From positions 2,232,001-2,296,000 of the forward strand of contig NZ_CP085193.1 in assembly GCF_024298965.1 (NCBI RefSeq): a DNA stretch of 64,000 nt. The letters are read 5' to 3'. The stretch comes from Streptomyces rapamycinicus NRRL 5491. GTDB lineage: Bacteria; Actinomycetota; Actinomycetes; Streptomycetales; Streptomycetaceae. Below, piece by piece: positions 47,341-56,921 of this stretch (within the stretch, counting starts at the first letter, position 1; each line of letters begins with the position of its first letter). A program made the translations under genes and the position numbers. Below the pieces are notes generated by a model that worked only from the letters and a program-made list of their open reading frames with translations, made no database searches and was not told the origin of the DNA.

Positions 47341-48012
47341 TCAGTCGCCGGTGTGCCGCAGTACGCCGTCGATGAGGCAGTCGAGCCCGAAGAGGAACTG
47401 CTCGTCGCTGGGCAGCGTGGTCATCTCCTCGGCGAGCTCCACCATGTGGGGGAAGTCCTCACGTGGCAGGGTCCCGTAGAAGTGCCTGCGCTGACGCCGC
47501 AGCTCCTCGGCCTCGGGATGGTCGGCCTTGCCCCACGGGCGGGGCGCCTGATAGCTGGCGAAACCCAGGCTGTACTGCACGATCAGCCCGTAGACGCGCA
47601 CCGCGTCCCGGTCTGCGAACCCCGCCTCGCGCAGCCTCCCGATGACCGCCTCGAACGCGCCCCGCATGGACCGCGGGCCGGTGCTCACCCGGGTGGAGAA
47701 GAGCCGCACGATGCTGGGGTGCTCCCGCATCATCTCGAGGAAGGCCAGCGCCAGGGCCCGCACGACCGCCTCGGGCGAGGTCTCCTCGGCGGTGGGCAGC
47801 CGGAAGTTTCCCATGACGTAGTCGGCGATCCCGTCGAGGATCTCCTCCTTGCCACGGAAGTAGCTGTAGAGCGTCATCGCGCCCACGCCGAGATCCGCGG
47901 CGAGCCGCCGGATCGTCAGTACGTCGATGTCCTCCTCGTCGCAGATCCGGGTGGCCACCTCGATGATCCGCTCAGCGGTGAGCGTCCTGCCACGCGACCG
48001 CTGACCCGCCAC
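47341..48012 (-). CDS. TetR-family regulator of the catabolic island
   Basis: A 223-residue TetR-type repressor. The GTG at 48012 has GAGGAGAG upstream; a longer start at 48072 was rejected. The HTH lies at residues 10-55: TAERIIEVATRICDEE, IRRLAADLGVGAMTLYSYF, then GKEEILDGIADYV. The ligand-binding half matches the TetR_C class (VRALALAFLEMMREHPSIVRL). It is the last gene after hydratase-dehydrogenase-aldolase in the same direction (92-bp gap). The shared GTACA(A/T)AGTACGACC elements at 51230 and 47190 are its likely operators; the effector is probably the substrate or an intermediate of the pathway. Confidence 0.88.
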   Translation of the reverse strand: MAGQRSRGRTLTAERIIEVATRICDEEDIDVLTIRRLAADLGVGAMTLYSYFRGKEEILDGIADYVMGNFRLPTAEETSPEAVVRALALAFLEMMREHPSIVRLFSTRVSTGPRSMRGAFEAVIGRLREAGFADRDAVRVYGLIVQYSLGFASYQAPRPWGKADHPEAEELRRQRRHFYGTLPREDFPHMVELAEEMTTLPSDEQFLFGLDCLIDGVLRHTGD

Positions 48013-48104
48013 TGGGACTCTCCTCTTCGCACACCACCGGGGACCGGCGACACCGACGCCGTCGTACACCACACCGTACAGGCGTCCCGCCGATCGGGCG
48101 GCGA

Positions 48105-49187
48105 TCAGGAGGTGTTGTCCGGGCCGGAGGTGTTGTCCGGGCGGGCGGCCAGGTCGAGCGCGATGTCCGTGATCATGTCTTCCTGGCCGCCGACCATCCC
48201 ACGGCGGCCGACCTCGACCAGGATCGCGCGGGTGTCCAGACCGTGGCGGACCGCGGCGGCCTCGGCGTGGCGCAGGAAACTGGAGTACACGCCCGCGTAG
48301 CCGAGGGTGAGGGTCTCTCGGTCGACGCGCACCTCGCGGTCCTGGAGGGGCCGTACGAGGTCGTCGGCGGCATCCATGAGGGGGAACAGGTCACAGCCGT
48401 GCTTCCAGCCCATCAGGTCGGCGACGGCGATGAACGCCTCCAGCGGGCAGTTGCCCGCCCCCGCGCCCTGGCCCGCGAGCGAGGCGTCGACGCGGGTGAC
48501 GCCGTTCTCCACGGCCACCACGGTGTTGGCCACGCCGAGGGCGAGGTTGTGGTGGGCGTGGATGCCGAGTTCGGTGCCCGGGTCGAGCACATCGCGGTAG
48601 GCGCGGAAGCGATCGCGGACACCGTCCATGGTGAGCCGGCCGCCGGAGTCGGTGACGTACACGCAGTGGGCGCCGTAGGACTCCATCAGCCGTGCCTGGC
48701 GGGCGAGTTCGGCCGGTTCCGTCATATGCGACATCATCAGGAACCCGGCCACGTCCATGCCCATCTCGCGGGCGGCGGAGATGTGCTGGGCGGAGATGTC
48801 GGCCTCGGTGCAGTGGGTGGCGATGCGCACGGAGCGGATGCCGAGGGCGTGGGCCTGCTTGAGGTCGTGCAACGTGCCGATGCCCGGCAGCAGCAGGGTG
48901 GTGGGGATCGCCGTGCCGGTGGCCCCGACGACGGCCTCGATCCAGTCCCAGTCGGTGTGCGCGCCGATTCCGTAGGTGACGCTGGAGCCGGACAGGCCGT
49001 CGCCGTGGGCGATTTCGATGGCGGCCACCCCGGCGGCGTCCAGGGCGGCGGCGATGGTGCGGGCCTGCTCGACGGTGTAGCGGTGGCGGATGGCGTGCAT
49101 GCCGTCCCGCAGGGTCACGTCCTGGACGTACAGGGCGGGCGGGACGGGCGGGGTGTCCGCGGTCGTGCCGGCGTCGGTCGTGGTCAT
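48105..49187 (-). CDS. 4-hydroxy-2-oxovalerate aldolase (DmpG/MhpE/HsaF type)
   Basis: A 360-residue DRE-TIM metal-dependent aldolase that splits 4-hydroxy-2-oxoacids into pyruvate and an aldehyde in meta-cleavage pathways. Motifs: [17 protein letters not shown] at the N-terminus, with catalytic Arg and metal Asp; [17 protein letters not shown]; and the metal-binding His pair in [15 protein letters not shown]. The ATG at 49187 overlaps the dehydrogenase stop (ATGA). These aldolases form a channelling complex with the acylating dehydrogenase encoded just upstream. The last residues (NTSGPDNTS) are a short repeat and dispensable-looking. Confidence 0.94.
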   Translation of the reverse strand: MTTTDAGTTADTPPVPPALYVQDVTLRDGMHAIRHRYTVEQARTIAAALDAAGVAAIEIAHGDGLSGSSVTYGIGAHTDWDWIEAVVGATGTAIPTTLLLPGIGTLHDLKQAHALGIRSVRIATHCTEADISAQHISAAREMGMDVAGFLMMSHMTEPAELARQARLMESYGAHCVYVTDSGGRLTMDGVRDRFRAYRDVLDPGTELGIHAHHNLALGVANTVVAVENGVTRVDASLAGQGAGAGNCPLEAFIAVADLMGWKHGCDLFPLMDAADDLVRPLQDREVRVDRETLTLGYAGVYSSFLRHAEAAAVRHGLDTRAILVEVGRRGMVGGQEDMITDIALDLAARPDNTSGPDNTS

Positions 49188-50149
49188 CGTGCGGTCTCCT
49201 CGCCGGAGCGGTGTGCGGCCAGGCGCTCCGCGGTGCGCAGCGCGGCCGAGGTCATGATGTCGAGGTTTCCGGCGTAGGCCGGGAGGTAGTGGGCGGCTCC
49301 CTCGACCTCGAGGAAGACCGAGACCTTCACCGCGTCGGTGTGCGCGGCATCGGCGGGCAACAGGGAGCGCATCGGATCGCCGGACGCCACCTGGTCGAAC
49401 TGCACCTTCTGCTTGAGGCGGTAACCGGGCACATACGCCTGGACGCGGCCGACCATCTCCTCGACGGAGGCGGTGACCTCCTCGGTGGCGCAGCCCGAGA
49501 CCAGGCAGTGCACGGTGTCGCGCATGATCAGCGGTGGTTCGGCGGGGTTGAGGACGATGATGGCCTTGCCGCGGGCGGCGCCGCCGACGCGCTCGATGGC
49601 GGCGGCGGTGGTCTCGGTGAACTCGTCGATGTTCGCGCGGGTGCCGGGGCCCGCGGAGCGGGAGGAGATGGAGGCGACGATCTCCCCGTAGTGGACGGGG
49701 GTGACCGCGCCGACGGCGGCCACGATCGGGATCGTGGCCTGGCCACCGCAGGTGACCATGTTGACGTTGGGTGCGTCGAGGTGGGCGTCGCCGTTGACCG
49801 GGGGCACCACATAGGGGCCGATGGCGGCCGGGGTGAGGTCGACGAGGGTGCGGCCGAGGGGGCGCAGCACCTCCTCGTGGCGCTTGTGGGCACCGGCGGA
49901 GGTGGCGTCGAAGACGATGTCAACGTCGGCGAACTCGTCCATCGCCACCAGCCCGTCCACGCCCTCGTGGGTGGTGGCCACCTTCAGGCGGCGGGCGCGG
50001 GCCAGGCCGTCGGAGGCGGGATCGATCCCGGCCATCGCGGTGATCTCCAGGGTGTCGGAGAGCCGCAACACCTTGATCAGGAGGTCGGTGCCGATGTTGC
50101 CGGAGCCGATGATCGCCACTTTGGCGCGGCTGCTGGTCTCGCTGCTCAC
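49184..50149 (-). CDS. acetaldehyde dehydrogenase (acylating), DmpF/MhpF/HsaG type
   Basis: A 321-residue NAD-dependent enzyme that oxidises the aldehyde from the aldolase to an acyl-CoA. Rossmann motif [19 protein letters not shown]; catalytic Cys in [34 protein letters not shown] and [19 protein letters not shown]. The GTG at 50149 overlaps the hydratase stop by GTGA; in-frame extensions much further upstream lie inside the neighbouring gene and are not real. Tight overlaps on both sides show one polycistronic unit. Confidence 0.94.
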   Translation of the reverse strand: MSSETSSRAKVAIIGSGNIGTDLLIKVLRLSDTLEITAMAGIDPASDGLARARRLKVATTHEGVDGLVAMDEFADVDIVFDATSAGAHKRHEEVLRPLGRTLVDLTPAAIGPYVVPPVNGDAHLDAPNVNMVTCGGQATIPIVAAVGAVTPVHYGEIVASISSRSAGPGTRANIDEFTETTAAAIERVGGAARGKAIIVLNPAEPPLIMRDTVHCLVSGCATEEVTASVEEMVGRVQAYVPGYRLKQKVQFDQVASGDPMRSLLPADAAHTDAVKVSVFLEVEGAAHYLPAYAGNLDIMTSAALRTAERLAAHRSGEETAR

Positions 50150-50979
50150 CGGTGGTCTCCTTCCGCGGCGAAGCCGACTCCTACGGAGCCGAGGTTCGAG
50201 ATACGGGCGTGGAACACATCGCCCGGGGCGGCCGGGACCATCGGCCCCAGGGCCCCGGTCAGGACGAGGTCGCCCGCGCGCAGCGGGTCGCCCCGCTCGG
50301 CGAGGGCCGAGGCCAGCCAGACGGCCGCGTTGAGGGGACCGCCGAGGCAGTCGGCGCCGGTCCCGTGGGAGGCCATCTCGCCGTTGCGCGTCATGGTCAT
50401 CTGTACGGAGCGCAGGTTGAGCCCGGAGAGTGGCACCGGGGAGGCGCCGAGGACGTACAGCCCGCAGGAGGCGTTGTCGGCGACGGTGTCCACGATGGAG
50501 ATGTCCCAGTCCCGCACCCGGCTGTCGACGATCTCCAGCGCGGGCAGCGCGAAGTCGGTGGCGCGCAGCAGGTCCACGACGGTGCAGTGGCGGTGTGGCA
50601 GATCGCTGCCGAGCACGAGCGCCACCTCGGCCTCCACCTTGGGCTGGAGCAGCCGCCCGGCGGGCACCTCGCCGCCCTCCGGCACGGCCGTGTCGGCGAA
50701 CAGCGCTCCGAAGTCCGGCTGGTCCACGCCGAGTTGGCGCTGTACGGCCGGGGAGGTCAGGCCGATCTTCCGGCCGGCGATCCGGCGGCCGGTGGCCTGT
50801 TCGCGTCGCAGGTTGAGCCGCTGCACCGCGTAGGCGGCCTCGATGTCGCCGTCGTCCAGGAGCGTGCGCACCGGCGCGCAGGCGATCCCGGCGCGGGCGG
50901 CGCCCGCGAGTGCGTCGGCGGCCTTGACCACGGCCCCGGGGAGGGAGTCCGTCGGGACGTGGTCGGGAACATTCGGCAC
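50146..50979 (-). CDS. 2-oxopent-4-enoate hydratase (MhpD/DmpE/HsaE type)
   Basis: A 277-residue fumarylacetoacetase-superfamily hydratase that adds water to 2-hydroxypenta-2,4-dienoates, feeding the aldolase. Features: [35 protein letters not shown] with the metal-ligand Glu pair; [15 protein letters not shown]; and [18 protein letters not shown]. The GTG at 50979 follows AGGAGG at ideal spacing. It is the first gene of the leftward hydratase-dehydrogenase-aldolase operon. No ring-cleavage dioxygenase is in the window. Confidence 0.93.
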   Translation of the reverse strand: MPNVPDHVPTDSLPGAVVKAADALAGAARAGIACAPVRTLLDDGDIEAAYAVQRLNLRREQATGRRIAGRKIGLTSPAVQRQLGVDQPDFGALFADTAVPEGGEVPAGRLLQPKVEAEVALVLGSDLPHRHCTVVDLLRATDFALPALEIVDSRVRDWDISIVDTVADNASCGLYVLGASPVPLSGLNLRSVQMTMTRNGEMASHGTGADCLGGPLNAAVWLASALAERGDPLRAGDLVLTGALGPMVPAAPGDVFHARISNLGSVGVGFAAEGDHR

Positions 50980-51288
50980 GGGCTACCTCCTGGAGAAGAA
51001 CATGGGGCCGGGGCCCGGCGCTCCCGATGTGGCCTCCGGTATAGACGCGCCGCCCACCACTCGCCAACTTTCGTTCCGTCACACGGAACGGGGCGCATGG
51101 CGACGTGCCGGACGAGGCGACACTGACCTCGCGCACCCGGATCCGTCCAGCGCCCCGTACCGCCTGACGGAACACCCCCGAGCGATGGCCCGTCCCCGCC
51201 GGACGCCTCTTGACGGCACCCGAGGAGTTCCGTACAAAGTACGACCAGAAGTGCGGGCTCGCCGCCCCGCCACGTCAGGAGAGTGCAT
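50980..51288. other. divergent promoter region of the catabolic genes
   Basis: The 309 bp between the hydratase (left) and the alpha/beta hydrolase (right). The right half contains the promoter-operator described at 51210-51246. The left half has no striking repeat. No gene seen. Confidence 0.6.
51210..51246 (+). promoter_or_regulatory. promoter with overlapping operator upstream of the alpha/beta hydrolase
   Basis: TTGACG at 51210-51215 and TACAAA at 51233-51238 are separated by 17 bases. The -10 is embedded in CGTAC-AAA-GTACG (51231-51243), a short palindrome extended to GTACAAAGTACGACC. The near-identical element at 47190 is on the opposite strand. A repressor bound here would block RNA polymerase; the neighbouring TetR protein is the obvious candidate. 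Confidence 0.65.
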
Positions 51289-52089
51289 ATGCTGACCGCC
51301 CACTACGCCCCCAGCCGGTTCGGCCAGCTGCACTACGTCGAGTGCGGCGAGGGCGAGCCGGTGCTGCTGCTCCACCAGACCCCGCGGTCCTGGGCCGAGT
51401 ACCGCGATGTGCTTCCACTGCTCGGCGCCACGCACCGGGCGATCGCGATGGACACCGTCGGCTACGGGGCCTCCGCGAAACCCGCGGACGACCAGAGCGT
51501 CGAGATGTTCGCCGACGGGGTCGAGGACCTGGTGGACGAGCTCGGGCTCGACACGTTCCACCTGGTCGGACACCACACCGGCGGAGTGATCGCGGTGGAG
51601 GTGGCGGCCCGCCTGGGCTCCCGGGTGCGGAGCCTGACGCTCTCCGCGACCCCGTTCATCACCCCGGAGAAGCGCGCCCGCGCGGTGTGGAAACGCCCGG
51701 TCGACTGGGTGCGGCCGAATCCGGACGGCTCCCACCTCCTGGAGCTGTGGAACCGGCGCAGACACTTCTACCAGCCGGGGCAGGAGGCCGCGCTCAACCG
51801 CTTCATGGCCGACGCCCTGCGGGTGCTGGGCCGGGCGGAGGACGGCCATATCGCCATCCGGCTCTTCGCCATGGACGAGCGGCTGCCGCGGATCGCCGCC
51901 CCGGCCACGGTCATCTGCGGACAGGACGACGACCCGTCGATGCCCAGCTTCGAGCCGATGGTGCGGGCGCTGTCGGCGAAGGGGCACATCGTGCCCGGGG
52001 CCGGTGTGCCGTTCCCCGAACAGCGGCCGGAGGAGTTCGCCCGGCTCGTACGGGAAGCCGTCGCCTCCGCCGAGGTGGCGGACGGCTGA
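51289..52089 (+). CDS. alpha/beta hydrolase of the catabolic island, atypical nucleophile elbow
   Basis: A 266-residue alpha/beta-hydrolase-fold protein; ATG at 51289 with AGGAGAG upstream. Fold motifs: EPVLLLHQTPRSWAEYRDVL (oxyanion region), AIAMDTVGYGASAKP, VICGQDDDPSMP and AKGHIVPGAG (C-terminal His). Its position next to the hydratase-dehydrogenase-aldolase genes suggests a C-C bond hydrolase role like MhpC. However, the nucleophile elbow reads LVGHHTGGVIAVE, with His96 where the GxSxG serine should be. It may use another mechanism, act as a lyase or dehydratase, or be a binding protein; hydrolase activity is not assured. Confidence 0.85.
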   Translation: MLTAHYAPSRFGQLHYVECGEGEPVLLLHQTPRSWAEYRDVLPLLGATHRAIAMDTVGYGASAKPADDQSVEMFADGVEDLVDELGLDTFHLVGHHTGGVIAVEVAARLGSRVRSLTLSATPFITPEKRARAVWKRPVDWVRPNPDGSHLLELWNRRRHFYQPGQEAALNRFMADALRVLGRAEDGHIAIRLFAMDERLPRIAAPATVICGQDDDPSMPSFEPMVRALSAKGHIVPGAGVPFPEQRPEEFARLVREAVASAEVADG

Positions 52090-52102
52090 CGATGGCGCGG
52101 CT

Positions 52103-53233
52103 TCAGGGCCCGCCGGGCCCGGGGAACAGCGAGCGGTAGAAGGGGGTCGCGCGGAAGCCGTCCCCGTGGTGGGTCGAGCTCCAGCTCAGTGTGACCGCCG
52201 GAACGCCGGCCCGGTGCAGCTCGCCGGTGAGCGCGTAGTCGGGGTGTACGCCGTCGTCGCTGATCGTCGTGGTGAAGTCGAAGGTGAACCGGTCGCCCGG
52301 CCGCACCGGCAGGCCCTCCTCCGCCAGCGGCGCGTAGACCGGGGTCCAACTGCTCGACTGCACCAGCGAGTCGATGGGCTCGTCGTCCTCGGCCACCCAC
52401 AGACGCACGCCCAGCGCGAGCCCGGAGAACTCGCCCTCTGCGGTGAACGTCAGCTCGGCGCCGTCGATGCCCTCCGGGTCCAGATCGCCGTTGAACTCCA
52501 GCGGCTCCACCTCGACCGGGCCCGACAGATACGACCGCTCCCGCACCTTCGGATTGTCCTGCAGCCCCTCCAGGACCACCCGCAGGTCGAAGGGGCGGCC
52601 CACCGAGGCGAACACCTCCTCCACATAACGGAAGACGAACGGCGGAAATCCGAGCGGCTCACCGCGACCCGCGCTGCCCAGGTCCAGGGCGACAGCCGTG
52701 GTGACGCTGCGGTGCGGGATGAACACCCCACCGGGCTTCACCAGCCGCTTCCGCGCGTCCCGCAGCACCGAGCCCGCGCCCTCGGAGCCGCCGAGCGTGC
52801 CGATGATCTCCGAGACACACATCTCGACGGGCTCGGGGAGCTCGATCTCGGTGGAGAGTCCCTCGACGACCGTGATCCGGTCGGCGAACCCCGCCTCCTC
52901 GATGGTCTCCCTGGCGATCCGCGCCGACTTGGGGATGACCTCCACCGCCCACACATGCCGCGCCCCGGCGCGGGCGGCGGCCAGCGCCCACACCGCGTCC
53001 TTTCCCGTGCCGATGTCGAGCACCGTCCGGCCGGGGGCGTAGCGCCGGACGGCCTCGGCATACCGGCTCATCCGGCGCTCGTCCTTGATCATCACTTCGT
53101 ACGCGACGTCGTCGTACACCGGGTACTCGCCGATCGAGGCGAACAGCCACACCGGGGCCGACTCCGGATCGCATGCCCGCACCGGCACCTTGCGCCCCGG
53201 CGCGGCTAACTCCGTGATGAAGGAATACCGCAT
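52103..53233 (-). CDS. PRMT-like SAM-dependent methyltransferase
   Basis: A 376-residue class I methyltransferase with the architecture of protein arginine methyltransferases. It has an N-terminal helix with DERRMSRYAEAVRRY, SAM motif I VLDIGTGKDAVWALAAARAG (about 65-90), the motif II region VWAVEVIPKSARIARE, and a double-E-like loop SEIIGTLGGSEG (two Glu nine residues apart, about 140-149). A beta-barrel-like C-terminal half follows (about 185-376). The usual THW loop is not evident, so the substrate may not be arginine. Such bacterial enzymes sometimes modify peptides. It converges with the preceding hydrolase (13-bp gap); ATG at 53233. Confidence 0.8.
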   Translation of the reverse strand: MRYSFITELAAPGRKVPVRACDPESAPVWLFASIGEYPVYDDVAYEVMIKDERRMSRYAEAVRRYAPGRTVLDIGTGKDAVWALAAARAGARHVWAVEVIPKSARIARETIEEAGFADRITVVEGLSTEIELPEPVEMCVSEIIGTLGGSEGAGSVLRDARKRLVKPGGVFIPHRSVTTAVALDLGSAGRGEPLGFPPFVFRYVEEVFASVGRPFDLRVVLEGLQDNPKVRERSYLSGPVEVEPLEFNGDLDPEGIDGAELTFTAEGEFSGLALGVRLWVAEDDEPIDSLVQSSSWTPVYAPLAEEGLPVRPGDRFTFDFTTTISDDGVHPDYALTGELHRAGVPAVTLSWSSTHHGDGFRATPFYRSLFPGPGGP

Positions 53234-53858
53234 TCTTCAACCTTTCCCTGGGTGTCTTTCCAGGGCCAGCATGCCAGGCCGGAAAACCCGGAATTCCCTA
53301 GGAATAGAATGCACCATGAACGAACAAAGTCTGAACATAGCACAGTTAAAGGGATGCAAAAGCACCCAAGTGCACCCGGACAAACACCCCATGCCACACC
53401 CCGTTCGGACGCCGCGCGACAGGGCCATGACGCAGACGCGACCCGGGAAATTGGCATGTTCGCGATAATGCGAGGGTTGCCTCGGGAAGTGCATTCGGCT
53501 GAATTTCGCGGATGGGCCGCCGGGCCGTCCGAAAATAGTCGTCACTAATATTATTAGCGCGACAACCTCTTCACGGGAAATTGCGTCCGGAAGACGGGGC
53601 CGACGCCGGGCCGGTGACACCGGCGGCGCGGCCCGCCAAGTCGGCTCCGCCGTCCGGCCGTTCCGCGCGTTCCGCGCGTTCCTCCCTCAACGGATCAGGT
53701 GCCGTTCATCTGGCCGCGACGACGTTCGGGACCATCCACGGCAAGGTCCCCTACAGTGGACGGCCTCATCCGCGGCAACGACCAGATCTTCCTCGCGCCG
53801 GGCGGGCACTCCTGGCCACGGCAACGACCTCCGGCCACGCCTGGATGGGCATCCGACT
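53234..53858. other. 625-bp intergenic region with AT-rich palindrome and a possible 50-residue ORF
   Basis: Unusually AT-rich for this genome. A possible plus-strand ORF at 53316-53468 (ATG to TAA, 50 residues, starting MNEQSLNIAQLKGCKSTQVH) contains a TTA codon and has only a weak ribosome site. A perfect palindrome CTAATA-T-TATTAG lies at 53545-53557. The right part (53580-53858) shows no convincing gene. No other coding evidence, and the ORF may be chance. Confidence 0.45.
53545..53557. promoter_or_regulatory. AT-rich palindrome CTAATA-T-TATTAG
   Basis: A perfect 6-bp inverted repeat around one base, in a local island of A/T inside a GC-rich genome, flanked by GTCG and CGAC. It is operator-like. 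Neighbours are the PRMT-like gene (leftward) and the 3' end of the SARP gene. Confidence 0.4.
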
Positions 53859-56657
53859 TCATGACCTCGGCGACGTGAGTCTGTCACGGAGTTCGTCGGC
53901 GGCCGGGTGGCCGATCTCCTCGGCGATCTCAAGAGCCTGTCGCCAGACCAGCCGGGCCGCTTCATGATCACCCGCGGCGAAATGGGTGTCGCCCAGATGA
54001 TTCAGTATCTCCGTCTCGTTGAACCGGTCGCCGACCCCCCGGACAATGTCGAGGGCCCGCTCGTAGCAGCCGGTGGCATCCGCGTACTGAGCGAGGTGGT
54101 GATGTGCGTAGCCGAGGCTGTCCCACGCCCCCGCCTCCGCGTGCCGGTCGTCGATTTCCCTGTTGAGGGCCACCGCCTGTGCGCAGTAATCGAGTGTCCG
54201 CTGGTACTGACCGAGCATGGCGTGCAGCCACCCGGCGTTGTTCAGCGCCATGGCCTGTCCGCCCCGGTGTCCGATCCGCCGGTACAGGCTCAGCGCCCGT
54301 TCGTTGTGGTCCAGCGCCTCCCGGGGCCGGCCTTGCCGGTCGCACACCCACCCCAGACCCCGGTAGGTGTGCGCCTGCCTGACCCGGTCGCCCAAGCGGT
54401 CGTACAGTTCCAGGGCCTGGTGGAAGTGGGTGTGGCCCTCGTCGAGGCGGCCCATCTGGGTGTAGGCCATGCCGAGGCTGCGATGTGCGCCGGCCTCCCA
54501 TGACCGCTCGCCCAGCCGTCGCGCCGCCTCGAGCGCGGTACGTTGGCTGGCCGCCCAGTCGTGCCAGTGCCCCCGATAGTCGAAGAATGTCTCGAGGGCC
54601 CAGGCCAGCTGCCAGGCGTGCGCGTCGAGACCCAGACCGGCCGCCAGATCAACGGCCGCGTACAGCATCCGGTGCTCAGCGGTGAACCAGTCGAGAGCCG
54701 CACCGTGGTCCGCCATCTCCTCCGGCACGACCCCCGGCTGGGTGGCGGCCAGGGGGATCTGGTCCCGGTGTGCGTCCAGCAGCCCCGCCGCGGCATGGGC
54801 GGTATGGACGTAGAAGTCGGCGAGCCGGTGCAGTGCGGCCTCGCTGACGGAGACCGATTGACCGTGGCCCTGTTCGGTGGCGTAGAGGCGGATGAGGTCG
54901 TGCATGCGGTGGCGGCCGGGGGTGTGTTCCTGGATCAGGTGAGCGGCCCGCAGTTTGCGCAGGAGGACACGCACTCGTGCCACGGGGAGTCCAGTGAGGC
55001 TCGCGGTGGCGGGCACGCTGATGTCGGGGCCCGGCGCGAGGCCGATCAGCCGGAACGCCTGTGCGGTGTCCGGGTCGAGTGCGTGGTAGGAGGACGCGAA
55101 CACGGCACGCAGGTCCGCGGCCATGTCGCCGGTGTCCAGGGCGTCGAGTCGGGTGGCGGCTTCCTGGACTTCCTCGGCCAGGGCCGACAGCGGCAGCTCC
55201 GGGCTGGCCGCCGCGCGGGCGGCCAGGATGCTGATGGCCAGGGGCAGGCCCGCGCAGTACGTCAAGAGCGTGGCCACGGCCTCGGGTTCGGCGGCCGTCC
55301 TGCGATGGCCGAGATGGCGGACGAGTAACTGGTGTGCCTCAATGTCCGGGAGTACGTCGAGGTCGAGGGGGCGGGCTCCATGGCTGACGGTCAGGCCGGT
55401 CAACTGGCGGCGGCTGGTGATGAGCACGGTGCAGGTGGGGCTGCCAGGAAGCAGGGGCAGGAGCTGGGTGGTGTCGCAGGCGTTGTCGAGCACGATGAGC
55501 AGGCGCTTGTCCGACGTCAGGCTCCGGTAGAGCCCGGTCTGCCCGTCCAGCTCCGCGGGGATCTCGGCGGGATCGACGCCGAGGGCGTCGAGGAAACCGC
55601 GGACCGCCACCGCGGGCGGGACCGGCTCGCCGGAGGGGTCGAAGCCGCGCAGGTTGATGTAGAGCTGCCCGTCGGGGAAGTGTTCCAGGCGGTTGTGGGC
55701 CCAGTGAAGGACGAGCCAGCTCTTTCCGACGCCGCCGACGCCACCGATCGCGGACACCATCACCGTGCCGCCAGGAGCGGCTTGGGAGTCCAGCAGGCGG
55801 TCCAGGTCGGCGAGCTCCGGGTGCCGCCCGACGAACACCGGTGGAGGTGCGGGTAGTTGCCGCGGTACGGGAACGGCGCGTCGGCTCGCACCGCCTGAGG
55901 AGAGAGTCGTCGGGGCGGTCAGCGCCGGGTCGGCGGTGAGGATCCGCTGGTGCAGATCTTGCAGTGCCGGACTCGGGTCGGTGCCCAGTTCCGCTGCCAG
56001 TCGACACCGGATTTCCTGGTAGTGGTGCAGGGCCTGGGCAGGGCGGCCGCTGCGATACAGGGCGACCATGAATTGCCCGGCCAGACGCTCGTCCAGCGGA
56101 TGCGCCGCCGAGCGGGTGGGCAGCTCGGCCAGCAACCCGGTGTGGCGGCCCATGCGGAGCTGGATGTCGGTGTGGTCCAGCTCCGCGGCGGTCCGCTCCC
56201 GCTCCAGGACCTCACGAAGAGTGGTGAACCACGGGGTGTCCAGGGCGGTGAAGGCCCTCCCCCGCCACAACCCCAGCGCTTGGGCGAACAGTGCCGAGGC
56301 ACGCTCGTCCTCGTCGGCGGCGCGGGCCTGCCCGACCAGTCGGCGGAAGCGGTGCAGATCCACTGCCGTCTCCTCCACCGAGAGGACGTAACCGCCCGAC
56401 CGCCGGACGATGCTCACCTGTTCGGCGGCGGGAGCCAGCGCCTGGCGGAGACGGGAAAGGTAGCTGTACAACGTCCCCTGAACGCGTCGCGGAGGACGCT
56501 CTCCCCACACCCGGTCGACGAGCTGGTCAACCTCCACCACGTGATTGGCCTCGACCAGCAATGCGACGAGTACGCACTGCTGCCGGGCATGTCCCAGGTT
56601 TACCTCTGTGCCGTCGACACGTACTTCGACACTGCCCAATAAGCCGAATGACACCAT
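53859..56657 (-). CDS. large AfsR/SARP-family regulator (SARP + BTAD + NB-ARC + TPR)
   Basis: A 932-residue transcriptional regulator. The ATG at 56657 follows GGGGGGAAG; the frame runs further up but without family sequence. The N-terminal winged-helix DNA-binding domain is at 1-95 (FGLLGSVEVRVDGTEVNLG, GTLYSYLSRLRQAL). The bacterial transcriptional activation domain is at 100-245 (RFRRLVGQARAADED, ALHHYQEIRCRLAAELG). The NB-ARC ATPase is at about 285-560: P-loop GGVGGVGKSWL, RLLIVLDNACD, TVLITSRRQL, GLPLAISILAARAA. Several TPRs follow from about 700 to the end (GAHRSLGMAYTQMGRLDEG, LNNAGWLHAMLGQYQRTL). It resembles AfsR and related activators of secondary metabolism. Its target is not evident; no biosynthetic genes flank it directly. 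Confidence 0.93.
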   Translation of the reverse strand: MVSFGLLGSVEVRVDGTEVNLGHARQQCVLVALLVEANHVVEVDQLVDRVWGERPPRRVQGTLYSYLSRLRQALAPAAEQVSIVRRSGGYVLSVEETAVDLHRFRRLVGQARAADEDERASALFAQALGLWRGRAFTALDTPWFTTLREVLERERTAAELDHTDIQLRMGRHTGLLAELPTRSAAHPLDERLAGQFMVALYRSGRPAQALHHYQEIRCRLAAELGTDPSPALQDLHQRILTADPALTAPTTLSSGGASRRAVPVPRQLPAPPPVFVGRHPELADLDRLLDSQAAPGGTVMVSAIGGVGGVGKSWLVLHWAHNRLEHFPDGQLYINLRGFDPSGEPVPPAVAVRGFLDALGVDPAEIPAELDGQTGLYRSLTSDKRLLIVLDNACDTTQLLPLLPGSPTCTVLITSRRQLTGLTVSHGARPLDLDVLPDIEAHQLLVRHLGHRRTAAEPEAVATLLTYCAGLPLAISILAARAAASPELPLSALAEEVQEAATRLDALDTGDMAADLRAVFASSYHALDPDTAQAFRLIGLAPGPDISVPATASLTGLPVARVRVLLRKLRAAHLIQEHTPGRHRMHDLIRLYATEQGHGQSVSVSEAALHRLADFYVHTAHAAAGLLDAHRDQIPLAATQPGVVPEEMADHGAALDWFTAEHRMLYAAVDLAAGLGLDAHAWQLAWALETFFDYRGHWHDWAASQRTALEAARRLGERSWEAGAHRSLGMAYTQMGRLDEGHTHFHQALELYDRLGDRVRQAHTYRGLGWVCDRQGRPREALDHNERALSLYRRIGHRGGQAMALNNAGWLHAMLGQYQRTLDYCAQAVALNREIDDRHAEAGAWDSLGYAHHHLAQYADATGCYERALDIVRGVGDRFNETEILNHLGDTHFAAGDHEAARLVWRQALEIAEEIGHPAADELRDRLTSPRS

Positions 56658-56797
56658 CGATTCTTCCCCCCGTTGTCGCATCCCCTGCAACCTTCATAGC
56701 CGCTGTGGCCGGGCGATTCAAGGTTCGTCCAAGTCTGCCCACGGCCCTCCGAGCACATTGGTTTCCGCGGTGGACAGGGAGATCGACATGGAATTCC

Positions 56798-56813
56798 TGA
56801 TCCTTCCGGATCA
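56798..56813. promoter_or_regulatory. inverted repeat in the SARP / secreted hydrolase divergent region
   Basis: TGATCC-TTCC-GGATCA is a perfect 6-bp inverted repeat in the 264-bp divergent promoter region, about 110 bp upstream of the hydrolase start. Binding protein unknown. Confidence 0.4.
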
Positions 56814-56921
56814 CAGGACCGACTAGCTGCCCACCGTTCGGAGTCTTCTCGATCAGAGGGGGTAGGTGGCGTTCGTTCCACCCGATCAACGCCGCCCTCC
56901 CCCTACGGCCAGGAGAGACAC

